Assembly (NCBI GenBank): GCA_019916065.1
Contig: CM034234.1
Coordinates: 1,250,963 to 1,314,962, forward strand
Source of the DNA: Vitellaria paradoxa
Lineage: Eukaryota; Streptophyta; Magnoliopsida; Ericales; Sapotaceae
Reading direction: 5' to 3'
DNA: 64,000 nucleotides
The notes beneath the pieces were generated by a model. That model was not told the DNA's origin and made no database searches. It saw only the letters and a program-made list of their open reading frames with translations. Both the position numbers and the translations under genes were made by a program. Positions 49,116-60,998 of the stretch are shown piece after piece. How positions within the stretch are numbered: position 1 is the stretch's first letter; every line of letters begins with the position of its first letter.

Positions 49116-50875
49116 CATTTTTTATATTTATATTTTAGTCTTGAAATTTTGATATAATAAATTTTCCTAATGAATTTACTAATCAACAAAAAGCCGAGTG
49201 TAGATAATTAAGGAAATTTGAGTACTTTGGATAGTTTGTTCTAAAATTGCATTTTATATATTTATCTTTAAATTTACTAATTAGCAAAAACATTAGTTTG
49301 CATAATTAAGTATTAAAATTAAATTTATTATACTTGTCTTTTAGTTATGAAGATTAATTTATAAATTTTATTATTCGGTTTACTAATTAACAGAATCATA
49401 AATAGTTTGGTTTGGTTGACCAATTAACTTTAATTGGTAAATCAATTAATAAAATTTATTATATCAAATTTTCAAGACTAAAGATAATAATAAAAAAGGT
49501 CATATTTTAAAATTAATTATCAAGCTCTGTTAATTATTAAATCAATGAATAAATTTTATTATTAAAGCAAATTTGATGAGTAAAAAATTAAATCTATAAA
49601 ATTTAAATTTTAGAAGTAATTATTTAAAGTACTCATGCCTTTGAGAGTATTTTGATTAATATTATTATATTCATATTTTTAAAAAAAAGTAAGATATGAT
49701 TTTGTGAGAAAAAATGAGGAGAGAGAAATAAATATTAATATAAAAATTTATTTATTTATTAAATAATAAATATCCCATTAAATTTCCAATCAAATAAATA
49801 AGGATAAAATTGTCAACCTATAAAAAGTGCATTAAATATTGCAATAACTTAATAAAAGTAAAAGTGTCAACATATAAAAAGTGGCATTAACATTTTTTCT
49901 TTTGGCATTATTGACACTTTCTTTTGAACATATAAGTGCGTATAAAAAGGAATAATTCAATTTAAAAGACTGACCCATGCTAAGTACCGATCGAAAAATA
50001 ATATATGTAAATGAATGTGAAATAATGTTATATATATTGCATTTTTGTCATAACTTTATGAATAATTTGGATGTGAATATAATTAAGAATAATTGTCAAT
50101 AAACAGAGTTATTTCATATCTCGACAAAGTATTTACATACATAAATGTTACAAGTCCGACGACCACACATAATGGAGGTGCTTTTTTTTATATTTTCATA
50201 TTGTTCTATATTTGTTAGTCTTAGTTTCCAAACAATCTTTATCAATATTTTTTTTAATATCTTTCACATATTATAACTTTTATTTACAACTAAATGATTT
50301 TTTTGGTGCATAATTTTAAATGCACTTTGTTGCAAACTAACTATATTAACACATATTTCAATAAATACTAGACACTTACGCAAGCGACTTCTTACCGGTA
50401 TTATATTAATTGTTAAGATATGAATTGAATATTTATCCTAAAATAAATTAATTGTAATTTAAAAATAAAATTTATATTACTAGACTTATCATCTTGATAT
50501 ATATTATTTTATTTTTTATGGCAACGTGATCATTGTTCTTATAATTTGACACTTAACAGCTTATGATTGAGTAAGAGTGCGTTTTGATAAAAAAAAAAAA
50601 TTATATATATATATATTAGTTTAGTTTCTAACTATCAGTTTTTTCTTTTTTTTTAATGACTAAATTTATTTTTTATATTTTAAACTTTAAAGAGCAAAAA
50701 TATTAAATTACTAAAAAATTAGAAAGTTAGTTACGAAAAAGTTTTTTTTTTGCTCCCAAATAAAAAAAAAAAAATTAAATATTTAGTAACTAACTAGGAA
50801 GTACAATGGGTATATACTTCAATATTCATCATATGCATATAAAATTTAGGTTGAGTTTTGAAAGAGAAAAAGTTA

Positions 50876-53800
50876 GGTGGCATTTGGTTTGGATTCTGTT
50901 TTCTATTTTTTTTTTTTTTGGTAATTTCTATTTTCTGTTTTTGTTTTCTTTTTTAATTTCTGTTTTAAAATTTAATTTTCAGAATACTAAAAACACATTT
51001 GGTTTGCCATTTTAAAAAATAGTTTCTCAAAATGAAAAATAAAAAACGCATTTGGTTTGGAATTTTGAAATGATATTTTCAAAATGAATTTGATTATGCA
51101 AGTTAATCACAACTATTTCATGTTGAAATACTATTAATTAACATATACATTTTATACTCATTTAAATACAAATATTTTCAATTTACTTAATCTTGTTTTT
51201 TTTCTGGTTTAAAAAAATATATATGTAACATATTAAAGACATTTTGAAAAATGTAAAATGATATTCCTAGAACTATTGTCTAAAACAACATTATATAAAA
51301 TAAAATGATATAACAACTCTACATAATCATACGTGAGTCACCAAAAATTCCTCCAATAGAGAAACTACTGAAGATTAGACTCAAGTAAACAAATGAGCAT
51401 TGAAGGGTAACTGCCAAACCCTCCTCGCCAAGTGTACCTTTTTTAAGGTAGGGAGAGGAAAGTGGGGCGAACAAAACCATTCTTTCAAAAGAATAACAAC
51501 AAAATGACAATAAATGAAAAGTACCCACAAGCCAAAATCAAAACTAACAGCATTCATCTACCATTTTTTCTAAATTGTAAATTCAAAATACAAATCCAAA
51601 ACAATCTTAAATTTAAGGTACCTACAAGTCAGAAGCTAAACAACAAAATACATAACGAGTTCCAACTCATTGCACTTTCAAATCATAAGTTTCAAGACAG
51701 CTTCTCTCCTATGTGCTGGCATCCTCACAAACGATATCCTAAAACTTTCTTTTTCAAAAGCCATAACTCCCTTTAGCATCGACTTCATCAAACAACCTTC
51801 CATATCATTTAAGATGTCAATGCACACTTCCATAGAGTAAGGATTACTCGCTTGACTAGTAACTTCACAATCACTTGTTTGGGAAGAATGTGATTTTGTT
51901 TGGAGCTTAGCAAGCTTTTCTTTCAAGTACAACTTCCTAAGTTCAATTTCTTCGGTCCTCTGAGTAACTGAAGCTATCCACTGCTCCATACATGCTTGAA
52001 GCTTATCACTCTTACTTATCTTGGGTTTCTTACGTCGACGTTCGTTAGATATTGTATCATTCTCCCGTTGACAAGTAGTTGCATCTTTAACAACAGCATC
52101 ATTTTCCACCCGAACATGCACTCCATTGTTCAAAAAATCATCTTCTAATTGTCTTTCTTCATCTAATGTTGGAGGCAATTGAGTGGAGGCATTGTGTAAT
52201 ACTCCAGATGCAGTAGTTCCACCAAAAATTTCTCCAAGAAGTTCATAATTCTGACATCCTTCCTTCCTAAATATCTTATACTCATTCTTATTTATCTAAA
52301 ATAATTAAAACAACGCATATTAGTATATGTTACAATAAAACAAAGTAATATGTTATCATAAAAAATTGTGGTAAAAGATTTACTTAATTTATTTTAAATA
52401 CCGTATAAAAGTGTTGCCAAACATCCTCTAGAGCATTCACTGGATTGGTATTTGGATCCCATGTCACCCCTGTATGTGTTAAAAGCTGAGAGAACAAGCG
52501 ATGCGATTTACCTAAACGATTCCACTCACTTTTCATTCGTTCTATCCCGTAATCCTGTTTTGTAATTGCAACCATTTCTTGATTGATCCTGTCCCAAATG
52601 TCTCTCATGAATGTAGAACATTGCAATTTTTCTGCTTTCACATACTCGTAAAGTATACCGATAATGGCATGCTTATTTTCTATAAACCATGTCATTGGAT
52701 CCATACCCTTACCTTTGTGACCTCCCATATTGTCTACCAATGAATTAATAAGAATACATAGAACTGGTATAGCTGGTCCTAGCATTTCTCTTAGCTAATA
52801 ATATATAAATTAACAATAACATGTAGTTTAACCCAGATATTAGGGCCAAGAAAAGTTCCCAAAAAAAAAATAATAATAATAAATAAGACTATCATAGCAA
52901 AAAAGACTTACGTGCCAAAAAACTTAGGTCGAATCATTAATGTGGATGCATTAAGAGGCAAGGGAACACACGTCCCTCTTAATTTTTTGAAGAAAAAAAA
53001 TTAAAATATCTATTATAATATACTCAATCATATATATTTTTAGATGAAAGGTATTTATCTCTATATATTTTACGTTGATCTAAATTTTTTTCAACTAATC
53101 TATTTTCATATACTTTTAACATAGTTAACTTGACAAATTTTAGTAGTACTAATTATAATACTCAAACCAAGATGATTTTATTACTAAAACTAGTATTTTA
53201 GATTATTTGATAAACATACTAATTAAACCACTCATAAATGATTCCAAATCCTATTGACCTTTTATTTTATTAACCTATTTCCAATAGCGAATTGATAGTT
53301 TCAAAATTGTTTTCAATATTTAATATAATTTTAATAAATATTTTGAATGTCATTTTTAATTTATAAAGATCATCCCCCATTACATATATATAATTTTTCA
53401 ACTTCATTGTGTGCAGTGACCCTGCCTTCTAGTCATAATTAAAAGGAAATATTTAATCTTAATTTTGTAGCTTAACCCCCACCCCGAGAGAGAGAAAGAG
53501 AGAAACGTTTTGCAACCCCCTACTGTAAAGAACTAAAAAGCAATACCTTTAGGCCCAAACCCCTTGAATCTTCAAGAACCCTACTCGGATTGGGGTCAGG
53601 TTTCTTTGATAGGGATGAATCATATATATATATATATATATATAACCAATCAATATCAATTTGAGAGCGTTTGTGTACACACACACACACACACAGATGT
53701 TACTTGCGTAAGTCCCTCGTTCGGTTGTGTGTGACAGCGGCGCCCTCGTTCAATCAGTGAACTTAGCAGAGGCGGAGGAAGAAAGTGTGAATAAGTGAAA

Positions 53801-54025
53801 CGAAATTGGGACAAGAGTTAGGTTAAATCCCACGTTTTTGGCATTTTCCGCGTTTTGGATGAAAACGCCCAAAACGAGCAAAAACCGTTTTCTATTTTCA
53901 ATGTAATCTCATTTTTTATTTTCAAAAACAATTTTTTAAAATACAGTTAATCAAATAAATTTTGAATTTTTTTTCTATTTTTAAAAATAAAAAACAGATT
54001 GAAAATGGCCAAACCAAATGGACCC
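50876..54025. mobile_element. Candidate PIF/Harbinger-like element, 3150 bp
   Basis: The left end GGTGGCATTTGGTTTGG and the right end CCAAACCAAATGGACCC are inverted repeats, and each is bordered on the outside by TTA (50873-50875 and 54026-54028), the usual 3-bp Harbinger target duplication. The terminal 100-200 bases match the ends of family A MITEs: left like their left ends, right like their last two thirds (AAAACGCCCAAAACGAGC through to the end). Inside, on the minus strand, is a Myb/SANT-like gene of the kind that accompanies Harbinger transposases. I see no DDE transposase frame, so this would be a non-autonomous or eroded element. The pairing of these two ends is inference. Confidence 0.55.
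51678..52785 (-). CDS. Myb/SANT-like domain protein, two exons
   Basis: Exons on the minus strand: 52785-52402 and 52295-51678, joined in phase (ACG/ATA) with GT..AG ends, 333 residues. Residues 28-128 form a Myb/SANT-like domain of the Myb_DNA-bind_3 type: TWFIENKHAIIGILYEYVKA, FMRDIWDRINQEM, RMKSEWNRLGKSHRLFSQLL and the typical GVTWDPNTNPVNALEDVW. After the junction come KIFRKEGCQNYELLGEIFGG, a basic stretch (ERRRKKPKISK) and a C-terminal helix region with CIDILNDMEG, all usual for the family. Such proteins occur as the DNA-binding partner in PIF/Harbinger elements and as free-standing plant genes. The frame is intact, which is notable among the wrecked elements nearby. The start codon is uncertain: a second Met lies at MGGHKGKG. 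Confidence 0.78.
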
Positions 54026-57000
54026 TTAACTTTTTTGAAATTAGGTACACTATACTTTTGTATTTAACTATTATTCATAACAAACTTTTGGATCGTACGA
54101 GAATTTCAATCTTTTGGTGATAAAATTTAGCTTTTATGATTCTAACATACATAACGGGGCTTATTTTATTATACATATGCTTAAACTATTTGTATTGCCA
54201 AGTATCATTAAATTAACTGCTTATTATAATTTGAGAAATTAAGAAAGTATTTAAAGTTGTAAAAATTAATATAAATTTATTAAAATTATAATTTTATAAT
54301 TTATGTAATAAATAAAAAATTAAAAAATTTTATAAAGTCCCAAACACGATAGTGAGGGCTTAGAAAAATTTTCCGAGTAGGAGGTAGAGAAGTTACCTCC
54401 AAAAGAAGATGCCAATTCCCAAAGATGAGCGTACGGTGCCCCAAATTAACGAAAAAGGACAGGTTTGCATCAACCATGGGACATTAATCTCCCCGTTGAG
54501 TTGAATTAAAATTCAAAAATTTAAATTTAGGGACCGTTTGGAGTGCTAAAAAAATAAAAAAATTTAAAGTAAAATTTTTTTGAAATTTAAAATGTAAAAA
54601 GTTATTTTGAAATGATAATCAACTGTTTGTGTTTGATTTTATAAAATATTATTAAAAATTATATAAAGTGATATGTAACAAAATTTTAGTAAAAAATTTT
54701 AAAAATTTTTAGAGTTTTGTGACAATTTTTGGTATAAATATCAGTTCAACTTTTAAAAAAATTTGACAAAATTCATTGAAACTCATCATTTTGATTTGTT
54801 CCAACGGATTTTGATAAATTTTTTTAAAAAATTAGTATTCTTTAGAGTTTGAAAAAGATAAAACTTTTGAAGTTTTTTTAAAATTTTTTGAACTTTGATA
54901 GTGCTCGAAACGACACCTTATTTAAGTATTTTAAATTAAAAATATATAAATAGATTTAAATCATCAAATTTTAATTTAATATTTCAAATTTGATATTTGA
55001 GTAACATTGTATAAGCAATGTCAGCTCCCCAGTCCCAAATTACCCAGTCTCGACTGTGCAACACCTAAAAGAAAAGCAATATTGAATCCAATGATTTTCT
55101 CTGATTGATTGATTCAGAGCCACCAGTAAGCAAGATTAGCAATCTATAATGGAAAAGGAGGAAGCTCACATCATCGATTTTGATACCAGTTTAGTGATAT
55201 TTAAGGTCAATAATCATTAAATTAAAATTTAATAATTTAAATATATTTATATTTTTTAATTTAAAAAATATGTTAATGTATCTGGACCATTGAGCAAATC
55301 TAATAATTGAAAATATCTCAAATTTAAAATTTAAAATTTTTTTATTATATAAATAATATAAAGAGTGTAAAAAAATATGTATTTAAAATTTAAGTTCTAA
55401 GCACATTAAAATTAAAATTTTAATTTTAATATTTATTTTTTCATAAATTTTTAATGAAAATTAAAGTTTAATTATAATTTTTTTAAAATAAAAATTTAGT
55501 TGAATTTATCTCATGGGTTTCCATACATTATTTAATAAATGTATATAATTTTATTATTTATTACAAATATTACCATATTTTTTAAAATAGTTATTTAAAA
55601 ACTTTTATATAAAAGTATTCAAAAAATTATATTGAAAGAATGAGAGATTAGCCCTTCGGTGCATATTATTAGGATATGACACTGAACGAAGATTGGGCTA
55701 GAAAATTTTCGTACAATTAAAGTGGAGAGAGAGATAAGTAGTTTTGAGTATTAAAAATATACAAATGTCAAATTAATCAATTATATTATTATATAAATAT
55801 ATAATTTTTTTAATAATAATTACCAAAATCAACGATATTATTATTTTTTTATAATGATATAGTAACTATCATGGAAGATTTTAAATAATGACTTTAAATT
55901 CTTCACAAAATAAAATTATCATATTAAATTATTCACATTCATAACGAAATTTCTATTTAAAAAAAATTATCATATTAAACTGCTCATATTTAGGTAAAGT
56001 TTAGAGTGGTATAAAATAAGAAAAAAAAATGTGATTTGGAATAACCTTTGACGTTTGGTGTTTCTAACCCAAACTACATTTTTTCAATATAAAATAGTGT
56101 AACTTTGAACTTTTGCAGTAAAAAGTTGGAGAAATAAACTGTGGAAACAATTTTTTTAGATCTGTTCCTACGGATTTATGTCTGAATTTTTTGAAAGTTG
56201 TTAGAACTTTTTGACTTCTACATGAAAAAGTTAGAAAGAGAAACTGTAGAAACAATTTTGTAGATCTCTTCTCACGGATTTATGTCAGAATTTGTTTAAA
56301 AGTTATTGAACTTTTTGACTTATGTGTGAAAAAGTTAAAGAGAGAAACAGTGGAATGATTTCTTTAGTCTGTTCCCAAGGATTTATGTTAAATTTGCTAA
56401 AATTTATTGAAGAAATATTAGAACTTGTGAAAAAGTTATTAAGGTTTATAAAAAAAAGTATTGGGGTTTATAAAAATTTGTTAGAATATATAAATATATA
56501 TAGAAATTTATAGAGATTTTAAGAAGTACGAGATGACCAAAATATATTAGAGAGTTTTAGAAATTTTCAGATGTTTTTAGAGATTTTTGTCGATTTTTAG
56601 CAAACTAAAAGTGTGTTTAGAGTGATAAAAATTAAGATAAATTGAAAGTTCGTAATGCGTGCAGTAAACTAAAAAAATTGATGTGATATAAAGTTAACAG
56701 AGATTTATATAACTTTTTTGTTACTTGTTTGCAAACTAAACGGAGCCTAAAATGTGCCTTAATTTTCAATTTATAAATACAAATGTAACATGAAACTTTA
56801 TTTGCGTGGTTTTGTATAGGTTTTCAAATTTTCATAGATGATTAAAATGAAAAAAAAATTTCCTCTTACTTACAAAAAAAAATAAAATCGTTTTAAACTT
56901 CGAATATTTTAATATAAATATGAATTCGTAATTTTGTCTTATATTAAAATAAACGGAATTTTAGAATAACCATACGTCCGCGTGAAAGATTCTCAAATCC

Positions 57001-57230
57001 TCATCCGCAACGGCTAGTCCCCTCCGAATTTAATTTTTTTTTTTCTTTTGGTAAGTCCCTTGCAAATTTGCCCTTTGTACAAATGTGGATTTATTAATTC
57101 CTTGGGTGGCTAACTACTGGTGTCATTCACATACGTTATGTGGTTAGGAGGAGCATGCCAATATTTATATATTTTTTACAACTCTTGGTGGCTGTGCTTA
57201 AAAAACAGATGGGGTTTTTGGAGGCCGGTC
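52786..57230. other. Gene-free AT-rich region
   Basis: No gene recognised. Up to 54025 this is the upstream part of the candidate Harbinger element and has (AT)n at 53621-53644 and (AC)n at 53676-53694. Beyond it is AT-rich DNA with short repeat blocks, including the tandem repeat at 56.1 kb and MITE-like ends near 54535-54915 (GGGACCGTTTGGAGTGCTAA to TGCTCGAAACGACACC). Confidence 0.55.
56103..56395. repeat. Tandem repeat of about 100 bp, three copies
   Basis: GAACTTTT begins units at 56107, 56203 and 56308. Each contains AAAAAGTT(A)GA-like, GAGAAA(C)TGT..AAACAAT and ACGGATTTATGTC or a variant. Diverged 15-25 percent by eye. Non-coding. Confidence 0.8.
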
Positions 57231-57395
57231 ACTATTTATGAACTTATAAAGATTTAAATCATACCCAAAAATCTTATTTGTGAATAAGTCACACTTGCAA
57301 CAAAAAGACCAAAAAGGATATCACGCGTTTTTCACTACATTTCAAAACTGCCAGTTTTATCCGAAAATAGTGCACACTTTACTCATAACTTCCGT

Positions 57396-57559
57396 GACTT
57401 TCCATCTTCTTTATAAATCAAGTAAAACTGATTTTTGGAAACAAAATCAAAACTGTTTGAGAAAAACCTAATTCCGCGACTTTCCATCTTCTTTACAAAA
57501 TAAGTAAAACTGATTTTTGGAAACAAAATCAAAACTATTAAGGAAAACAGTACCACATA
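57396..57559. repeat. 82-bp tandem duplication
   Basis: GACTTTCCATCTTCTTTA starts at 57396 and again at 57478, followed both times by AAAACTGATTTTTGGAAACA and AAATCAAAACT. It leads directly into the short-unit array that follows. Confidence 0.9.
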
Positions 57560-57690
57560 ATAAAACAATACCGCATAAAAAATAATACCACATAATAAAA
57601 CATTATCGCATAAAAACAGTACCACATAAAAATAATACCACATAATAAAACAGTACCGTATAAAAAAACAGTACCTCATTAAAACAGCAC
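57545..57690. repeat. Array of short ACAGTACC.CATAA-type units
   Basis: Nine or ten imperfect 14-22 base units built on (AC)A(G/A)TACC(A/G)CATAA(TAA)AA in one orientation. The octamer ACAGTACC is the same as the right arm of the hairpins in the adjoining larger array. Confidence 0.85.
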
Positions 57691-57691
57691 C

Positions 57692-58650
57692 ATTCTTTGC
57701 ATGATATAGTCATGCGGTACTGTTTTTGAACGAGCATGCATCCTAAAAAAAACAGTACCGCAGACATGTGGTACTGTCACACATGCGGTACTATCGGCCA
57801 TTCGTTTGATATGTGAATTATTTTTGTGTTTACATGTGATGTTTGCATGATAGAGTCGTGCGGTACTATTTTTGAACGAGCATGCATCCTAAAAAAAATA
57901 GTACCGCAGACATGTAGTACTGTCACACATGCGGTACTGTCGGTCATTCGTTTGATATGTGAACTATTTTTGTGTTTACATGTGATGTTTGCATGATAGA
58001 GTCGTGCAGTACTGTTTTTGAACGAGCATGCATCCTAAAAAAAACAGTACCGCAGACATGTGGTACTGTCGGTTATTCGTTTGATATGTGAACTATTTTT
58101 GTGTTTACATGTGATGTTTGCATGATATAGTCATGCGGTACTGTTTTTGAACGAGCATGCATCCTAAAAAAAACAGTACCGCAGACACATGCGGTACTGT
58201 CACACATGCGGTACTGTCGGTCATTCGTTTGATATGTGAACTATTTTTGTGTTTACATGTGATGTTTGCATGATAGAGTCATGCGGTACTGTTTTTGAAC
58301 GAGCTTGCATCCTAAAAAGACAGTACCGCAGACACATGCGGTACTGTCACACATGCGGTACTGTCGGTCATTCGTTTGATATGTGAACTATTTTTGTGTT
58401 TACATGTGATGTTTGCATGATAGAGTCGTGCGGTACTATTTTTGAACGAGCATGCATCCTAAAAAAAACAGTACCGCAGACATGTGATACTGTCATACAT
58501 GCGGTACTGTCGATTATTCGTTTGATATGTGAACTATTTTTTGTATTTACATATGATGTTTGTATGATAGAGTCATGCGGTACTGTTTTTGAACGCGGTA
58601 CTGTTTTTGAACGAGCATGCATCCTAAAAAAAACAGTACCGCAGTCATGT
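57692..58650. repeat. Seven-unit hairpin array, period about 147 bp
   Basis: The word GTTTGCATGATA (first copy CTTTGCATGATA, last GTTTGTATGATA) marks unit starts at about 57692, 57841, 57987, 58116, 58264, 58411 and 58558; spacings are 149, 146, 129, 148, 147 and 147. Each unit has a perfect or near-perfect hairpin: arm GCGGTACTGTTTTT, a 20-base loop holding GAGCATGCATCC, and arm AAAAACAGTACCGC. Then come one or two further copies of (CATG)CGGTACTGT and a conserved tail TTCGTTTGATATGTGAACTA. The 129-bp unit has lost one of these copies. The last unit has a small internal duplication of the left arm. No protein-coding frame makes sense. Confidence 0.95.
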
Positions 58651-59111
58651 GTTTAAATACGTAATCCAAATCTGTATATATTCATTCGATCGACGTTATT
58701 CTCACAGCACAAACTCGCGTAATCCGTGTGTATTCCTTCGTATATAATCCTTTAACAGATTTTTATCTCACTATATGTTCACGCAATTGATAAGGAATGA
58801 AACAAAAACGGAAAACGTGATTTTCGGTTCCATAATTTTCGGCAACTCCATCTCAGTTAATTATAGAAAAATGGCATTTAAGTCATATTATAAATTATAT
58901 TCAAAACAAACTCGTGGGACCCACTCAAAAGTATGACTTAAATACAAAACTTTTCACATTAATGTGACTTAAAAGCAATACTTTTTTTTGAGTGTGACTA
59001 ATAACTTTAAAAGATTACCAAGTATGACTTGGATACAATTTTCCAAAAACAGATATCATGGGCATGGGCCCACAGTTAAAAAAAAAAAAACAAATAAGAG
59101 TACATTTGAAG

Positions 59112-59478
59112 TGGTAAAAGCTACGTTTGGTATAAAAAAAACATTAAAAATTTTTATAAATCTCTAACAACTCTTTTATCTTAAATTTTTTTACCATCAC
59201 TAATTTTAAAAAATTTTAATATTTTGCTAAAAAAATAAAAAATCTAGAAGTAGGTTATCCGAATGTATAAATTTTTTATACAATCATATTCTTCGTGTCG
59301 AGAGCTTTCAAACGAGTACCATTGTCGTTATTTTTTGTAAATTTTTTTAAATCCCTGGGAACGGATTTAGCAAACCGTTCCCATGGTTTGCGAATTTTCA
59401 GAAAAAAGTAGCGCCAAATCAACCCCAAACCACATTTTATCTCAATTTATCTTATTTTTTCTTATGCCAAACGGGGTC
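59112..59478 (-). mobile_element. MITE family D copy 3 (reverse)
   Basis: Reads in reverse from CCCCGTTTGGCATAAGAAAA to a CCAAACGTAGC end. Contains, in reverse, AATAACGACAATGGTACTCG then TTTGAAAGCTCTCGA, matching copy 1 closely, and a hairpin GGGAACGGTTTGCTAAATCC / GTTCCC at about 59357-59384. Confidence 0.7.
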
Positions 59479-59585
59479 AAAATGAGATAAATTAAGGTGA
59501 GTTGTGAATTTGTAATTTATACAATAAAATAAAAAATAAATAATTTTTAAAAATTTTTAAAATTTTATTATAAATTATACGAAAC

Positions 59586-59750
59586 TTAAGGATCTGTTTG
59601 ACATCACTAAAAATTATTAAAACTCACTAATTTTAATTACCTTTTGTATTTTCTTTCAATAAAAAAATTCACATTTTATCTTTATGTCACATTTCTATAT
59701 TTTATTATACCTTTTATCTATTTTTTGGGTTAATCAAACACTCCTTAAGC
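59586..59750. mobile_element. MITE family C copy
   Basis: GGATCTGTTTGACATCACTA at the left; TTGGGTTAATCAAACACTCC at the right. Shares TTATCTTTATGTCACATTTC with the copy at 61.55 kb. Confidence 0.68.
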
Positions 59751-60823
59751 ATAAAAATTTTACGGGGAGGGGGAAAAGAAGCAATTGATGATTTGGTGAT
59801 CATTTCAACGGCCTAATCCATAGATGCTAGACTAGATCAATCACGGGGCAATGTTACAAGGCGAAAAGCACGCGCACATAGATAGCTACAAATTTACGTC
59901 GGATAAAGAGGCAACTTGACCCTTTTAAGTCGGTTTTTAATATGTCAAACCCTCCTACCGTCTCAGGGTGTTTGAAAGTTTAAAAAAATTTTAAGTTTTG
60001 ATAATTTTTTAAGTGTTTTCTTATATTTTTTTGTGTATTTGGCTGAATCAAGTGTAATTTTTAGTATTTTTTAGTAATTTTTTGATGTTTGGTAAATTTT
60101 TTACTATAGCAAAATAAATAAATGGTAACTTTTGAGTATTTGGTATATTTTTTTACTGTAGCAAATTAAAAAAGTTGTAATTATAGAGTGTACTTTTTAC
60201 TGTAGTGAATCAAAAAAATAAAAAAATTTATGATTTTACTAAACACACCAAAAGTAACTTTTGATTTTTTTTACTAATTTTTTAAGTTGCCAAACGGATT
60301 CTTAATCCTAAGTCCGACCCAAAATTTAAAGTGTTAACATAGATTCTACCCTTCCTCTATTCATCGAAATAAAAGACGAGCTCTCTAGGTGTTTAGTTAA
60401 TCAAAATTAATCAATATTTTTTAATTTTTTTATTTTTTTATTAAATTTTATTACATATTATTTTTTATTAAATTTTTATATTTTTATTATACTTGTTTTA
60501 CTACTTGTTGACCTATCAAACAGATTGTAGGCCGAGTAGGGTCTCCTGGAGAGGACAGGCCTGATTAGCGAAGTCAGCTTTCGCTTGTCTTTTGAACATG
60601 TACTTGTAGAAAACCGTTTGCTAGCTTCCAAACATTTTTCACAGGACTACTCCCAGAAGCAGAGCAGCTGAAAAAGTTCCCTGTCTGTGTCTCCCTCTGT
60701 GGATTTCAATGCTTTGTTGGATTTCCAATCAGATTCTGCTCTGCAAGGGACCGTTTGCTGGATTAAAAATTTAACATAAATGGATCAACTTTGGGTAAAT
60801 GAGTATTTGATAAAATATTAACT

Positions 60824-60998
60824 TGGCTCTGTTTGAAATTCTATCAAATAAAATAAAATTCTACAAAATTTTACAGATACAAATTACGATATAATAAAAT
60901 TTAAATTCTTCACTTGCTGCACGAATTACAAGACATTTACTTTTATAATTTTATTTTATTTTATACACTTTTATACAACTCCAAACACACTCTAAGTT
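60824..60998. mobile_element. MITE family B copy
   Basis: From TGGCTCTGTTTGAAATTCTA to TACAACTCCAAACACACTC, with CACGAATTACAAGACATTTA as in the copy at 35.65 kb and in the same orientation. Confidence 0.72.

Larger units (their letters stand above)
44584..50872. other. Gene-free AT-rich region with MITEs
   Basis: The first 300 bases are the CASP-like promoter side and leader. After that there is no recognisable gene. MITE blocks of families A, C and D are listed separately; the stretches between are very AT-rich with direct and inverted low-complexity words (for example the mirrored AAATTAAT segments at 48.7-49.6 kb). Confidence 0.6.

Noticed and set aside
57383..57679. Minus-strand frame with repeated RYCF/YYVVLF-type peptides
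   Set aside because: Direct translation of the short-unit DNA array; a product of repeat length, not a gene.
57692..58650. CRISPR-like array
   Set aside because: Whole units repeat, spacers are not unique, units are about 147 bp and the DNA is plant nuclear; this is a tandem satellite-like repeat.
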